From Nonomuraea thailandensis (GTDB lineage Bacteria; Actinomycetota; Actinomycetes; Streptosporangiales; Streptosporangiaceae), in contig NZ_JAMZEB010000002.1 of NCBI RefSeq assembly GCF_024172165.1, forward strand, positions 7,972,501-8,036,500: a DNA stretch of 64,000 nucleotides, given 5' to 3'. Under the pieces are notes generated by a model. It worked only from the letters and a program-made list of their open reading frames with translations. It was not told the origin of the DNA and made no database searches. Shown here in pieces: positions 8,317-16,399 of this stretch (position 1 is the first letter of the stretch; each line of letters starts with the position of its first letter). Position numbers and translations under genes: made by a program.

Positions 8317-8990
8317 CGCGGGGTCCTCAGCGTGTAGCCGACGCCGCGCACGGTGTGGATGAGCTGCGGCTCGAACGTGTCGATCTTCTTGCGCAGGTAG
8401 TAGACGTACGACTCGACGATGCTGGAGTCGCCGTCGAAGTCGTAGCGCCAGACGCTGTCGAGGATCTGGGCCTTGCTGACCACCCGGCCGGCGTTGGTGA
8501 GCAGGTATTCGAGCAGGTTGAACTCGGTGGGCGACAGGTCGACCGGCACGCCGGCCCTGCGTACCTCGTGGGCCTGCGGGTCCAGCTCCAGGTCGGCGTA
8601 GCGCAGCACGTCGGGCTCGGGGGCGGCGCGGCTGCGGCGCAGGATGGCGCGGATGCGCAGCACGACCTCCTCCAGGCTGAACGGCTTGGCCACGTAGTCG
8701 TCGGCGCCCAGCGTGAGCCCCTGCACGCGGTCCTCGACGCGGTCGCGGGCGGTCAGGAACAACACGGGGACGCTCTCGCCGAGCCGCCGGGCGACCTCGA
8801 ACCCGTCGAAGTCCTCCAGCATCACGTCGAGCACCACGATGTCGGGCCTGAACTCCCTGGCGGCCGTCACCGCCTCCGCGCCCGTCTCGGCGGTCCTGAC
8901 GTCGAACGAGACCAGACGCAGGGTCTGGGAGAGCAGGGCGCGGATGTTCGGCTCGTCGTCCACGACGAGCACCCTGGCCGGTCGGTCCAT
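8313..8990 (-). CDS. OmpR/PhoB-type response regulator
   Basis: This 225-residue protein has a receiver domain with the acidic pair DDEP, the phospho-acceptor Asp in VVLDVML, a Thr (LTARD) and a Lys (AKPF). A winged-helix Trans_Reg_C domain ends in the wing TVRGVGYTLR. It is the first gene of the leftward operon RR-HK-lipoprotein-adaptor-ATPase-permease. Phased direct repeats lie immediately upstream, between this gene and the erm leader. Confidence 0.95.
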   Translation of the reverse strand: MDRPARVLVVDDEPNIRALLSQTLRLVSFDVRTAETGAEAVTAAREFRPDIVVLDVMLEDFDGFEVARRLGESVPVLFLTARDRVEDRVQGLTLGADDYVAKPFSLEEVVLRIRAILRRSRAAPEPDVLRYADLELDPQAHEVRRAGVPVDLSPTEFNLLEYLLTNAGRVVSKAQILDSVWRYDFDGDSSIVESYVYYLRKKIDTFEPQLIHTVRGVGYTLRTPR

Positions 8991-8992
8991 GC

Positions 8993-9033
8993 TTCAAGGT
9001 TTACCCGAGCCACTTCAAAGCGGGCTCAAAGCG
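8993..9033. promoter_or_regulatory. Phased direct repeats, candidate response-regulator operator
   Basis: TTCAAGGT (8993-9000), TTCAAAGC (9015-9022) and CTCAAAGC (9026-9033) are similar direct repeats spaced 22 and 11 bp. One- or two-turn phasing of direct repeats is how OmpR-family regulators usually bind. The site lies in the shared control region of the two-component operon and the erm leader. Confidence 0.5.
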
Positions 9034-9043
9034 TTTATTGAGT

Positions 9044-9072
9044 TGCCCGGCCGCGAAGCCGCCGCCTACCGT
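9044..9072 (+). promoter_or_regulatory. Candidate promoter for the erm leader transcript
   Basis: TTGCCC (9044-9049) and TACCGT (9067-9072) are separated by exactly 17 bp. The predicted start (about 9079-9080) coincides with the ATG of the leader peptide, so the transcript may be leaderless. The AT-rich run TTTATTGAG just upstream of the -35 resembles the arrangement at WhiB7-activated promoters. That resemblance is only suggestive. Confidence 0.5.
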
Positions 9073-9079
9073 GGCGGGC

Positions 9080-9145
9080 ATGTCATGCATGTTCACCTGC
9101 CAGGTTTTCATTCGCATCCGCCGCGGCCGGGCTCTGGCCCGCTAG
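9080..9145 (+). CDS. Putative erm leader (attenuator) peptide
   Basis: This is a 21-codon open frame, ATG 9080 to TAG 9143-9145. The product starts MSCMFTCQVF and ends in an Arg-rich stretch, IRIRRGRALAR. It lies between a candidate promoter and erm, and its second half is folded into a strong hairpin. Short peptides of this kind stall macrolide-bound ribosomes in other erm systems, and Arg-rich stall motifs are known among them. The sequence matches no leader peptide I can name. The role rests on position and RNA structure. Confidence 0.55.
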   Translation: MSCMFTCQVFIRIRRGRALAR

Positions 9146-9154
9146 CGGATGCGA
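9112..9154 (+). promoter_or_regulatory. Leader hairpin 1 (nested stems over the leader-peptide stop)
   Basis: Perfect arms TCGCATCCGC (9112-9121) and GCGGATGCGA (9145-9154) enclose a second stem, CGGGC (9128-9132) with GCCCG (9137-9141), around a TCTG tetraloop. The structure covers the Arg-rich end and the stop codon of the leader peptide. A ribosome stalled there would disrupt it. Confidence 0.6.
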
Positions 9155-9195
9155 TGACCTCACTCCTGAGCTGAGCGTCCGCAGGCGCGCCCAGG

Positions 9196-9234
9196 GCCCT
9201 TCGAGACCCATCGATCTCGAGGACCCGGAAGGGC
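9196..9234 (+). promoter_or_regulatory. Leader hairpin 2 sequestering the erm ribosome-binding site
   Basis: GCCCTT (9196-9201) pairs with AAGGGC (9229-9234). Inside it TCGAGA (9201-9206) can pair with TCTCGA (9215-9220); position 9201 is shared, so the two stems compete or stack with loss of one pair. The outer arm contains the GGAAGGG ribosome site of erm (start GTG 9241), so this fold would shut off translation. GGCCC in hairpin 1 (9136-9140) can pair with GGGCC (9194-9198), offering an alternative that frees the ribosome site. Confidence 0.55.
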
Positions 9235-9240
9235 AGTGCT

Positions 9241-10068
9241 GTGGCGCAGAATTTCGCGCACGGAAACTATTCACACACCCAGAAGAAGGCCAGGCAAGGC
9301 GGCGGTGGCGGTCGCACGCCCGTTGATCGGGCGCGGCGCGAGCTGTCGCAGAACTTCCTGGCCGACAGGCATGCCGTCGAGCTGATGATCAAGGCGGCCG
9401 CGCCGGAGGGGCTGGTGCTGGAGCCCGGTCCCGGCGAGGGCGCGCTCACCCTGGCGCTGGCGGAGGCGGGCGCGCGGGTGATCGGCTACGAGCTCGATCC
9501 GCGGCTGGCCGGACGGCTGGCCTCGCGTACGCGCGGCGACTCCAGGATCGACGTGATCAGGGGCGACTTCACCGCGGCGCGGGCGCCGCGCGAGCCGTTC
9601 GCGGTCGTGGGGAACATCCCCTACTCCGTCACCTCCAGGATCGTGGACTGGTGCCTGCGGGCGCCGGCCCTGACCTCGGCGACGCTGCTCACACAGCGGG
9701 AGTACGCCCGCAAGCGCACCGGCGACTACGGCCGGTGGAGCCTGGTCACGGTCGAGTCGTGGCCGTGGTTCGACTGGCGGCTGGGCGACACGGTCGGCAG
9801 GGAGAGCTTCCGGCCCGTGCCGTCGGTCGACTCGGCGATCCTGCGCCTGGAGCGCAGGCCGGAGCCGCTGGTGGAGGATCGCCGCTCCTACCAGGAGCTG
9901 GTGGAGCTGGGCTTCGGCGGGGTGGGCGGCTCGGTGCGCGCCTCGCTGAAGAGCCGCTACGACGGCGTGGACGCCGCGCTGGAGGCGGCCGGGGTGGCCC
10001 GCGACGCCGTCGTGGGATACGTCCACCCCGACCAGTGGGTCACGTTGTGGGGGCGCCTATGCCGGTGA
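9241..10068 (+). CDS. erm: 23S rRNA (adenine-N6)-methyltransferase, Erm family
   Basis: The 275-residue protein is a KsgA/Erm-fold SAM-dependent methyltransferase with motif X QNFLAD, motif I LEPGPGEGALT, acidic motif II (GYELDP) and catalytic motif IV GNIPYSV. Erm enzymes methylate A2058 of 23S rRNA and give MLS resistance. The N-terminal extension rich in Gly/Arg/Gln is typical of actinomycete Erm proteins. GTG 9241 follows GGAAGGG. The long structured leader suggests drug-inducible expression. Its 3' end overlaps the convergent membrane protein gene by 29 bp. Confidence 0.93.
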   Translation: MAQNFAHGNYSHTQKKARQGGGGGRTPVDRARRELSQNFLADRHAVELMIKAAAPEGLVLEPGPGEGALTLALAEAGARVIGYELDPRLAGRLASRTRGDSRIDVIRGDFTAARAPREPFAVVGNIPYSVTSRIVDWCLRAPALTSATLLTQREYARKRTGDYGRWSLVTVESWPWFDWRLGDTVGRESFRPVPSVDSAILRLERRPEPLVEDRRSYQELVELGFGGVGGSVRASLKSRYDGVDAALEAAGVARDAVVGYVHPDQWVTLWGRLCR

Positions 10069-11431
10069 CCTGACGCGGGAGCGACGACCGCGCCGCCGGG
10101 GCCGCCGCGATGCGGCGGTCCCACGGCATGGCCAGCAGGAGGACCGGCAGCAGCACGATCGAGGCCCGCGACCAGTACGTGTGCTGCAGCCACCACCCGT
10201 TGACGTCGAACTGCGTCATGACGAGGTAGCCGTAACCCGACCACAACGAGACGCCGATGATCGCCGGCCAGGCGAACCGGGTGGGCCGGGCGACCAGGAA
10301 CGGCATGAACCACAGCAGGTACTGGGCGCCGAGCCGGGGCGTCACGACCATGAAGATGAGCAGGATGGCCGTGGTCATGTCGATCGGGTCGGCCCGCCGC
10401 CACCAGAGGATGGCCAGGACGACGCAGGCGTAGATGAGGTTGGTGCCGAACGAGGCCAGCTCGGGCCGCAGGTCCCAGCTGCCCTCGGTGAACCACGGGG
10501 TCCAGCCCCACTCACCGACGATGGGGCGGATGTCGCGGATGGTGTCGATGACCGCCGGGAGCTGGTTGATCGACGTGCCAGCGAAGATCGGCAGCGTCAC
10601 GAAGAAGAAGATCGGCACCGCACCGGTGGTGAACAGGGCGGCGATCCGGGAGCGCAGGTTCGGCAGGAGCAGCAGGAAGCCGGGGATCAGCCAGATCGGC
10701 CAGCTCTTCGCGCACAGTGCCAGGCCCATGAGCACGCCGGCCAGCAGGCCGCGCCTGAGGTGCGCGCGGTCGTCGGGGCCGGGCAGCAGGGCCCGGTGCA
10801 GCATGCCGCCCCGGCCGATCACCCGTGGCACGGAGGCGCGCACGCCGTACGCGGCCACGCCCGCCCGCACCTTGCCGACCACGTCGGTGACCAGGCCCGG
10901 CCTGTCGGGGTGGCCAGGACCCCTCGCGACCACGAAAGCGGCCACGCCGAACACCAGCGCGACGGGCTCCACCTGGCCATGGACGGAGGCGATGAGCACG
11001 GCGAGCGGGTTGAGCGCGTACTGCAGGGCGCGCAGCGACGCCTTGGGGCCGCCGGCCAGCTTGGCGACCAGCGGGATGAGCACGATGTCGGCGACCACGG
11101 TGACCAGGCGGCCGGCATACTCCCACGGGATGCCCAGCCACAGCAGGATGCCGTACACGTACGGGATGGTCGGCAGGAAGTGCCAGCCGCCCTCGCTCGC
11201 GAGCACGGGATCCTCACCCCGCAGCACGGCCTCGCCCGCGGGCTTGAAGCTCTCGACGAAGTCGACGGGCTGCCAGCTGTCGATCGCTGACGTGTACATG
11301 ATGAGCACGCGTACGGCGACGCCCACGAGGATCGCGACAGCGAGAGGCGGACGCCAATCACGCCATTGAGCGACCAGGGCGAGCACGACACCGGCGACGA
11401 GGACGACCCCCGTGAGAACTGCGTAATCCAT
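10040..11431 (-). CDS. Polytopic GT-C-like (mannosyltransferase/DUF2029-type) membrane protein
   Basis: The 463-residue protein has roughly ten membrane helices. The segment YALNPLAVLIASVHGQVEPVALVFG and an acidic residue after the first helices (VDFVESF) resemble polyprenol-phosphate-dependent GT87/GT-C transferases, which add mannose or arabinose to envelope glycolipids. The exact donor and acceptor cannot be inferred. ATG 11431 is preceded by a 117-bp divergent region that holds a 14-bp palindrome (CGTATCCCGATACG at 11507-11520). No other gene of glycolipid synthesis adjoins it. Confidence 0.7.
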   Translation of the reverse strand: MDYAVLTGVVLVAGVVLALVAQWRDWRPPLAVAILVGVAVRVLIMYTSAIDSWQPVDFVESFKPAGEAVLRGEDPVLASEGGWHFLPTIPYVYGILLWLGIPWEYAGRLVTVVADIVLIPLVAKLAGGPKASLRALQYALNPLAVLIASVHGQVEPVALVFGVAAFVVARGPGHPDRPGLVTDVVGKVRAGVAAYGVRASVPRVIGRGGMLHRALLPGPDDRAHLRRGLLAGVLMGLALCAKSWPIWLIPGFLLLLPNLRSRIAALFTTGAVPIFFFVTLPIFAGTSINQLPAVIDTIRDIRPIVGEWGWTPWFTEGSWDLRPELASFGTNLIYACVVLAILWWRRADPIDMTTAILLIFMVVTPRLGAQYLLWFMPFLVARPTRFAWPAIIGVSLWSGYGYLVMTQFDVNGWWLQHTYWSRASIVLLPVLLLAMPWDRRIAAAPAARSSLPRQVTGIGAPTT

Positions 11432-11548
11432 GGCGGCATCTAGCCTGCCGTAACCAGAGGACTACTGCCACCAGGGCTTCCAATTCTTATCCCCGACATG
11501 CCGACACGTATCCCGATACGACATCACCGTCTGTGTTGAACTTTTTCC

Positions 11549-13120
11549 ATGGGGGGATCGCAGGTCAACCAGGCACTGGTCAGGCTCTACTTCGAGGTGA
11601 GAGATGGGTTGCGCGACCCGGTCGCGGCCTGGGCGAAACTCACAGGGAACTCACAGCTCTACCAGCGGGCCCGTGGTGAACGGCGGGTGCCGCTGGACGA
11701 CATGACGGCCGCGGAGCTGACGGCGGCGGCGATGGCGTACACGGCGGCCTGTCACGGGGCCGAGCAGGTGGCGGCGCTGGCCAGCTCGCCGCTGGCGCGG
11801 GTGGTCGGCGGGCTCGGCGGCGCGGTGCTGACCGAGCATCCGTGCGCGCCCGAGCAGGTGCTGGGGCCCCGGTTCGCGGGCCCGGGGGCCGACGACTGGG
11901 CGCGGGCGGCACACGTGCTGCTGTGGGGCGAGAACAACCGCCTCGTCCGGACGGCGGACACGCCGGCCGTGATCGCCGGGCGGTACAAGGGTCAGAAGGT
12001 GGTCGCGATCGGCACGCACCCGACGCGGCTGTCCGACGAGACGCTGGTGGTCCGGCCGGGCACGGACGGGGCACTGGCCATGGCCATGGGGCACGTGCTG
12101 CTCAAGGAGTTCTTCCTGGACCGGACACCGTTCGCCGCGCACGCCATGGAGCGCACGGACCTGCCGTTCCTGGTGCGGCTGCGCGAGCGGGAGCCGGGAT
12201 TCGTGCCGGGCGGGCTGACGGGCGGCGCGTACGGGCGGCTCAGCCTCTACGGGGCGGAGGCCGTGGAGGTCCTGCTGCCGCGCTTCGACTTCGGGCCCGG
12301 GGTGCTGCGGCGCGGCGTGCCCGTGCTGCGGGACGGCGGCGAGCTGGTGACGACGGTGTTCGACCTGCTGCTGGCCGCCTACGGGGTGGCGCGGCCCGGG
12401 CTGCCCGGCGTGTGGCCTGACGGGTACGAGGATCGCGCGGAGCCGTACACGCCCGCCTGGCAGGAGGCGTACACGGGGGTGGCCGCGTCGCGGGCGCTGA
12501 AGACGGCGCGGGAGCTGGGGGTGACGGCGGAGAAGACCGGCGGCCGGTGCGTGATCGTGCCGGGACGGCTGGAGACGCCGCACGCCGACACCGCCTACCG
12601 GGCGATGCTCGCGTTGCTGGTGCTGACCGGGTGCGGCGGCGGGTGGGCGCAGGCCGGGCAGGAGGGCATCCCGCTGGTGCCGTACCTGTGCCTGCACGCG
12701 TGCGGCGAGGACCGCTCCGACGTGGGCGCGCTGAGCTGGGCGCTGGCGGAGGGCCTGTTCGCGCGCAGGTCGGCGCGCTCGGTGCTGTTGGAGGCGGTGG
12801 CGGACGGCTGGCCGATGGCGCCGCCGCCCCGGGTGCTGGCGCTGCCCCGGCCGATCTACCCGCTGCCGCCGGGCGTGGACCTGCTGATCGGGCCGGACGA
12901 GCACTGCGACCTGTCGCCGCCCGACCCCGAGCTGGTCGCCGAGGCCCTGGCCAAGCTGGCCGGCGGCATGCCCCTGGCCGAGCCCGGCGGCCCGGCCGCG
13001 GCCGGGCGGATGCGGCTGCTGGTGGATCACGCCTGGATGCACGAGTACGGCGAGGCGCTGCCCACCTACCGCCCGCCCGGCCTGGGCCTGCCGGTCAAGC
13101 CGACGCAACTGGTCAGGTGA
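11549..13120 (+). CDS. Partnerless, truncated NarG (nitrate reductase alpha)-like protein
   Basis: This 523-residue protein aligns by eye with the central molybdopterin-binding part of NarG. Matches include DPVAAWA (23-29), the stretch from WGENN (126) through YKGQKVVAIGTHP to GTDGALAMAMGHV (171-183), LVTTVFDLLLAAYG, AYTGV-type YTPAWQEAYTGV, and GCGGGWAQAGQE (361-372). NarG is about 1,230 residues. Here the N-terminal Fe-S domain and the C-terminal third are missing. The region where NarG has its molybdenum-ligand Asp (CDLPPASP) reads EHPCAPEQV. No narH, narI or narJ is nearby. It is probably not a nitrate reductase; function unknown. Confidence 0.72.
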   Translation: MGGSQVNQALVRLYFEVRDGLRDPVAAWAKLTGNSQLYQRARGERRVPLDDMTAAELTAAAMAYTAACHGAEQVAALASSPLARVVGGLGGAVLTEHPCAPEQVLGPRFAGPGADDWARAAHVLLWGENNRLVRTADTPAVIAGRYKGQKVVAIGTHPTRLSDETLVVRPGTDGALAMAMGHVLLKEFFLDRTPFAAHAMERTDLPFLVRLREREPGFVPGGLTGGAYGRLSLYGAEAVEVLLPRFDFGPGVLRRGVPVLRDGGELVTTVFDLLLAAYGVARPGLPGVWPDGYEDRAEPYTPAWQEAYTGVAASRALKTARELGVTAEKTGGRCVIVPGRLETPHADTAYRAMLALLVLTGCGGGWAQAGQEGIPLVPYLCLHACGEDRSDVGALSWALAEGLFARRSARSVLLEAVADGWPMAPPPRVLALPRPIYPLPPGVDLLIGPDEHCDLSPPDPELVAEALAKLAGGMPLAEPGGPAAAGRMRLLVDHAWMHEYGEALPTYRPPGLGLPVKPTQLVR

Positions 13121-14906
13121 GCCTGTCCAGGTACGCCCGATGGCTGCGGGAGAACTCGTGCCCGTTGTACCGGTCCCAGTTGATCGACCAGGTCATCAGG
13201 CCGCGCAGGCCCGGGTAGACCCCGCGTGGCCGGTACGTCCCGCAGTTGCTTCCCTTGGCCAGGCAGTCGAACGCCTTCTGCACCTCCGCGACGCTGGTGA
13301 AGCCGTTGCCCGCGTTGACCGAGGCGGGCAGCCCGATGGCCACCTGCTCCTGGCGCAGCGGCGGGAACACGTTGGCCGGGTTGCCCATGATCGGGAAGCC
13401 GGCCAGCAGCATGTCCGTCATGGCCACGTGGAAGTCGTGCCCGCCCATCGTGTGGTACTGGTCGTCGAGGCCCTTGATCGGGCCCGAGTTGTAGTCCTGC
13501 ACGTGGAGCAGGGTCAGGGCGTCGCGCATGGCGTGGATGACGGGCAGGTAGGAGGCGCTGCGGCTGTCGGCCGCGCCGTTCGGGCCCGGGCCGTAGAACT
13601 GGTAGCCGAGCTGGACGAAGAACGTCTCCGGAGCCATGGTCAGCGTGAACTTCGCGCCGTAGCGGCTCTTGAGCGTCTTCAGCGCCGAGATGAGGTTGAC
13701 GATGACCGGGGTGGTGGGAGCGGCGAGGTTCGTGTCGCCGGGGTTGAGGTAGAGGGAGTGGCCCTCGAAGTCGATGTCCAGGCCGTCGAGGCCGTACCTG
13801 TCGATGATCGCGGAGACCGACTCGACGAACTTGTCGCGGGCCGCCGTCGTGGTGAGCTGGACCTGGCCGTTCTGGCCGCCGATCGAGATCAGCACCTTCT
13901 TGCCCTGGGCCTGCTTGGCCCTGATGGCGGCGGTGAAGTCGGCCTCCGGCTCGACGTCCGGGCACTCGGCGGCCGGGCACTGGCGGAACCTGATGTCGCC
14001 GGAGGTGACGGAGGTGGGCTCGCCGAAGGCGAGGTTGATGACGTCCCACTCGTTCGGCACGTCGCCCATCCGGATGTATCCGGATCCGTTGGCGAACGAG
14101 GCGTGCAGGTAGCCGACCAGGACCCGCTTCGGCAGGTCGCCTCCGGGACCGCCACCGCCGGTGGTCGTGGTGCCGGTGACCGCGGCGGAGTAGGCGGAGC
14201 AGTTGCCGGCCGCGTCGCAGGCCCTGACCCGGAAGGAGTAGGACGTCTGCGCGCTCAGGCCGGTGGCCGTGTGGCTGGTCCCGGAGACCGCGGCGGGCGC
14301 GCCGTTGTCCCTGGACACCTCGTAACGGGTCACACCTGTGTTGTCCGTCGAGGCCGACCAGCTCACGCCGAGACTGGAGGCGGTCGCGCCGCCCACGGCC
14401 ACGTTGCCCGGCACGGTCGGCGCCTGCGTGTCCGGAGCGCCACCGGGGCCGTCGAGCACCACGTCATCGGCGTGATAGGCGCCCTGCCCGTACCAGCCGT
14501 TGACATGAATCGTCACCGACGTGGCCGAGGCGCCCGTGGTGAAGGACGTCCTGAGCTGGCTCCACTGACCGCCGGGCGCGCCCCACGTGCTGGCGTTGAC
14601 ACCCGTCCCCGTCGCGCCCAGGAAGACGTAATCACCCTGGACCCAGGCCGAGAGCTGATAGGTCGTGTTCGGCTGCACGGTCACGGACTGCTGGCAACGA
14701 GCCAGGTCATTGCCCTGCGGCGTCGCCTGCAACGCCCGCGCGCCCCCGTGCACCGGGGACGACACCGCCTGCGCCCCCGAACAGGTCCAGCCCGTCAGGC
14801 CGTCCTCGAAGCCCGGATTCATCGCGATATTGGCGGCGGAAGCGGGGGTGGCGTGGAGGGCTATGAGTGCGGCGGCGAGCAGGACCGCCGGTGCTCGGAG
14901 TTTCAT
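13113..14906 (-). CDS. Secreted GH18 chitinase with CBM4/9-like and FN3 modules
   Basis: The 597-residue precursor has a Sec signal (cleavage near ASAAN), then a jelly-roll carbohydrate-binding-like module (about 25-160, starting NPGFEDGLTGW), a fibronectin type III domain (about 165-250) and a GH18 catalytic barrel. The catalytic motif is DGLDIDFE; MAPETFF and the terminal MTWSINWDRYNG are also typical. It should cleave chitin beta-1,4 bonds by substrate-assisted catalysis. ATG 14906 was chosen because GAGGAAA precedes it; a GTG at 14918 belongs to that site. It is the last gene of the chitinase operon and overlaps the convergent NarG-like gene by 8 bp. Confidence 0.93.
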   Translation of the reverse strand: MKLRAPAVLLAAALIALHATPASAANIAMNPGFEDGLTGWTCSGAQAVSSPVHGGARALQATPQGNDLARCQQSVTVQPNTTYQLSAWVQGDYVFLGATGTGVNASTWGAPGGQWSQLRTSFTTGASATSVTIHVNGWYGQGAYHADDVVLDGPGGAPDTQAPTVPGNVAVGGATASSLGVSWSASTDNTGVTRYEVSRDNGAPAAVSGTSHTATGLSAQTSYSFRVRACDAAGNCSAYSAAVTGTTTTGGGGPGGDLPKRVLVGYLHASFANGSGYIRMGDVPNEWDVINLAFGEPTSVTSGDIRFRQCPAAECPDVEPEADFTAAIRAKQAQGKKVLISIGGQNGQVQLTTTAARDKFVESVSAIIDRYGLDGLDIDFEGHSLYLNPGDTNLAAPTTPVIVNLISALKTLKSRYGAKFTLTMAPETFFVQLGYQFYGPGPNGAADSRSASYLPVIHAMRDALTLLHVQDYNSGPIKGLDDQYHTMGGHDFHVAMTDMLLAGFPIMGNPANVFPPLRQEQVAIGLPASVNAGNGFTSVAEVQKAFDCLAKGSNCGTYRPRGVYPGLRGLMTWSINWDRYNGHEFSRSHRAYLDRLT

Positions 14907-14962
14907 GGGTTTCCTCACTGCGGCCCGCCCCCGGGGTTCGCGGGGGCGGGCCGCTCAGCGGG

Positions 14963-16399
14963 TCAGAAGCCCGCGGTGATGCGGGTGAACTCCCAGTCGG
15001 ACTGCGCGATGCCGCTGCAGTTCGAGACCACGCCGCCGCCGGGGCAGGGGCGGTCGCGGTTGACGGCCCAGTAGGCGAGCCTGGTCAGGCCCCTGGAGTT
15101 GGCCCAGTCGCGGATCTGGGTCCAGGTGGCGGGCGAGGTCAGCTCCTGCTGGTCGGACAGGCCGTTCATGCCGGAGATGCCCATGTGCGCGTACGCCTGG
15201 GCGTCGGTCCAGCCGTACGCGCTCTTGAGCGCGTTCTTCAGCCCCTCGGAGGCGTTGACGGTGTCCTGGTACATGTTGGAGCTGCCGAAGTCGAACGGCA
15301 TGATCGTGAAGTTGTCGATCGGCACGGCGAGCGCCCTGGCCTGGTTGATGAGGCGGATGCCGTGGCTGTTCGGGCCGGTCCTCGTGGTGCCGAAGGTGAC
15401 GACGACCTTGACGTTCGGGTTGTTCTGCTTGACGATCTTGAGTCCGTTCAGGATGCGGTCCTGGACGGTGTAGTTCTCGAACTCGTCGGTGTTCTCGATG
15501 TCGAAGTCGACGACGGCCGGGCCGACGGCGTTGATGACCTGCTGCACCGCGTTGGCGTAGGCCTGCGGAGTGCTGCAGTTGGGGCCGAGCTTGTTGCCCG
15601 ACCAGCCGCCGAAGGAGATCTGGACGCTGCCGCCCTTGGACTTGATCGTGTTGATCGCCTGCTCGTCGGCGCCGCCCGTCAGCGCGCGCTGGCCGTCCCA
15701 GGCGGGGGTGCAGCCGCCGCTGGACAGGATGAACGCCATCGTGAACGACTTCACGCCGGTCGCGTCCATCACCGTGCCGGGGTTGGGCGGGTTGCCCCAG
15801 CCCATGTAGAGGTACGGGGCGCCGGGCATCCTGGTGGGGTTCGGGTTGCCGCCGCCGGTGGAGGTGGTGGCGGTGACGGAGTTGCTGACGCCGGACAGGT
15901 TGCCGGCCGCGTCGCGGGCGCGGACGGTGTAGGTGTAGCTGGTGCTCGCGGCGCGGCCGGTGTCGGTGAAGGACGTGCCCGTCGCCGTCGTGACCAGGGT
16001 GCCGCCGCGGTAGACGTTGTAGCCGGTGACGCCCACGTTGTCGGTGGAGGCGTTCCAGGCCAGGGAGACGCTGCTGGAGGTGACGCCGGTCGAGCGGAGG
16101 TTGCCGGGCACCGACGGGGCCGTGGTGTCGTTGCCGCCGCCGCCCGATCCCTGCTTCCACAGGGCGGGCACGTTCGGCGGCTCCCAGCCGGGCTGGGAGG
16201 TGTGCGACTGCAGGCACACGTAGTCGACGCCGTTGTGGGTGACGACCGCGCCGGCGGCGTAGGAGGTCCACGGCGCCCAGGCGGCGGCCAGTTGCTGCGC
16301 CGCGCCGTACGCCGCGGGCGCGGCGGCGGTCAGCCCGGCGCCGGTCAGCGCGAGGGCCAGACCGGCCACCCATGCGATGAGTCTGCTGCGAAATTTCAT
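14963..16399 (-). CDS. Secreted GH18 chitinase with CBM5/12 and FN3 modules
   Basis: The 478-residue precursor has a Sec signal (LALALTGAGLTAAAPAAYGA). A CBM5/12 chitin-binding module follows (WAPWTSYAAGAVV, then W-rich PGWEPP), then an FN3 domain and a GH18 barrel of the bacterial chitinase-D/SCO type. Its active-site strand reads VVDFDIEN: the D-x-D-x-E core is kept, but the first Asp of the usual DxxDxDxE is Ala. ATG 16399 overlaps the upstream chitinase stop (ATGA). It complements the other two chitinases with a different binding module. Confidence 0.92.
   Translation of the reverse strand: MKFRSRLIAWVAGLALALTGAGLTAAAPAAYGAAQQLAAAWAPWTSYAAGAVVTHNGVDYVCLQSHTSQPGWEPPNVPALWKQGSGGGGNDTTAPSVPGNLRSTGVTSSSVSLAWNASTDNVGVTGYNVYRGGTLVTTATGTSFTDTGRAASTSYTYTVRARDAAGNLSGVSNSVTATTSTGGGNPNPTRMPGAPYLYMGWGNPPNPGTVMDATGVKSFTMAFILSSGGCTPAWDGQRALTGGADEQAINTIKSKGGSVQISFGGWSGNKLGPNCSTPQAYANAVQQVINAVGPAVVDFDIENTDEFENYTVQDRILNGLKIVKQNNPNVKVVVTFGTTRTGPNSHGIRLINQARALAVPIDNFTIMPFDFGSSNMYQDTVNASEGLKNALKSAYGWTDAQAYAHMGISGMNGLSDQQELTSPATWTQIRDWANSRGLTRLAYWAVNRDRPCPGGGVVSNCSGIAQSDWEFTRITAGF

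Noticed and set aside
8991..9240. A riboswitch controlling erm
   Set aside because: No known riboswitch fold is recognisable; an in-frame short peptide within the hairpins fits translational attenuation better.
11549..13120. A functional nitrate reductase alpha subunit
   Set aside because: The protein is under half the usual length, lacks the Fe-S domain and the molybdenum-ligand region, and has no NarH/NarI/NarJ neighbours.
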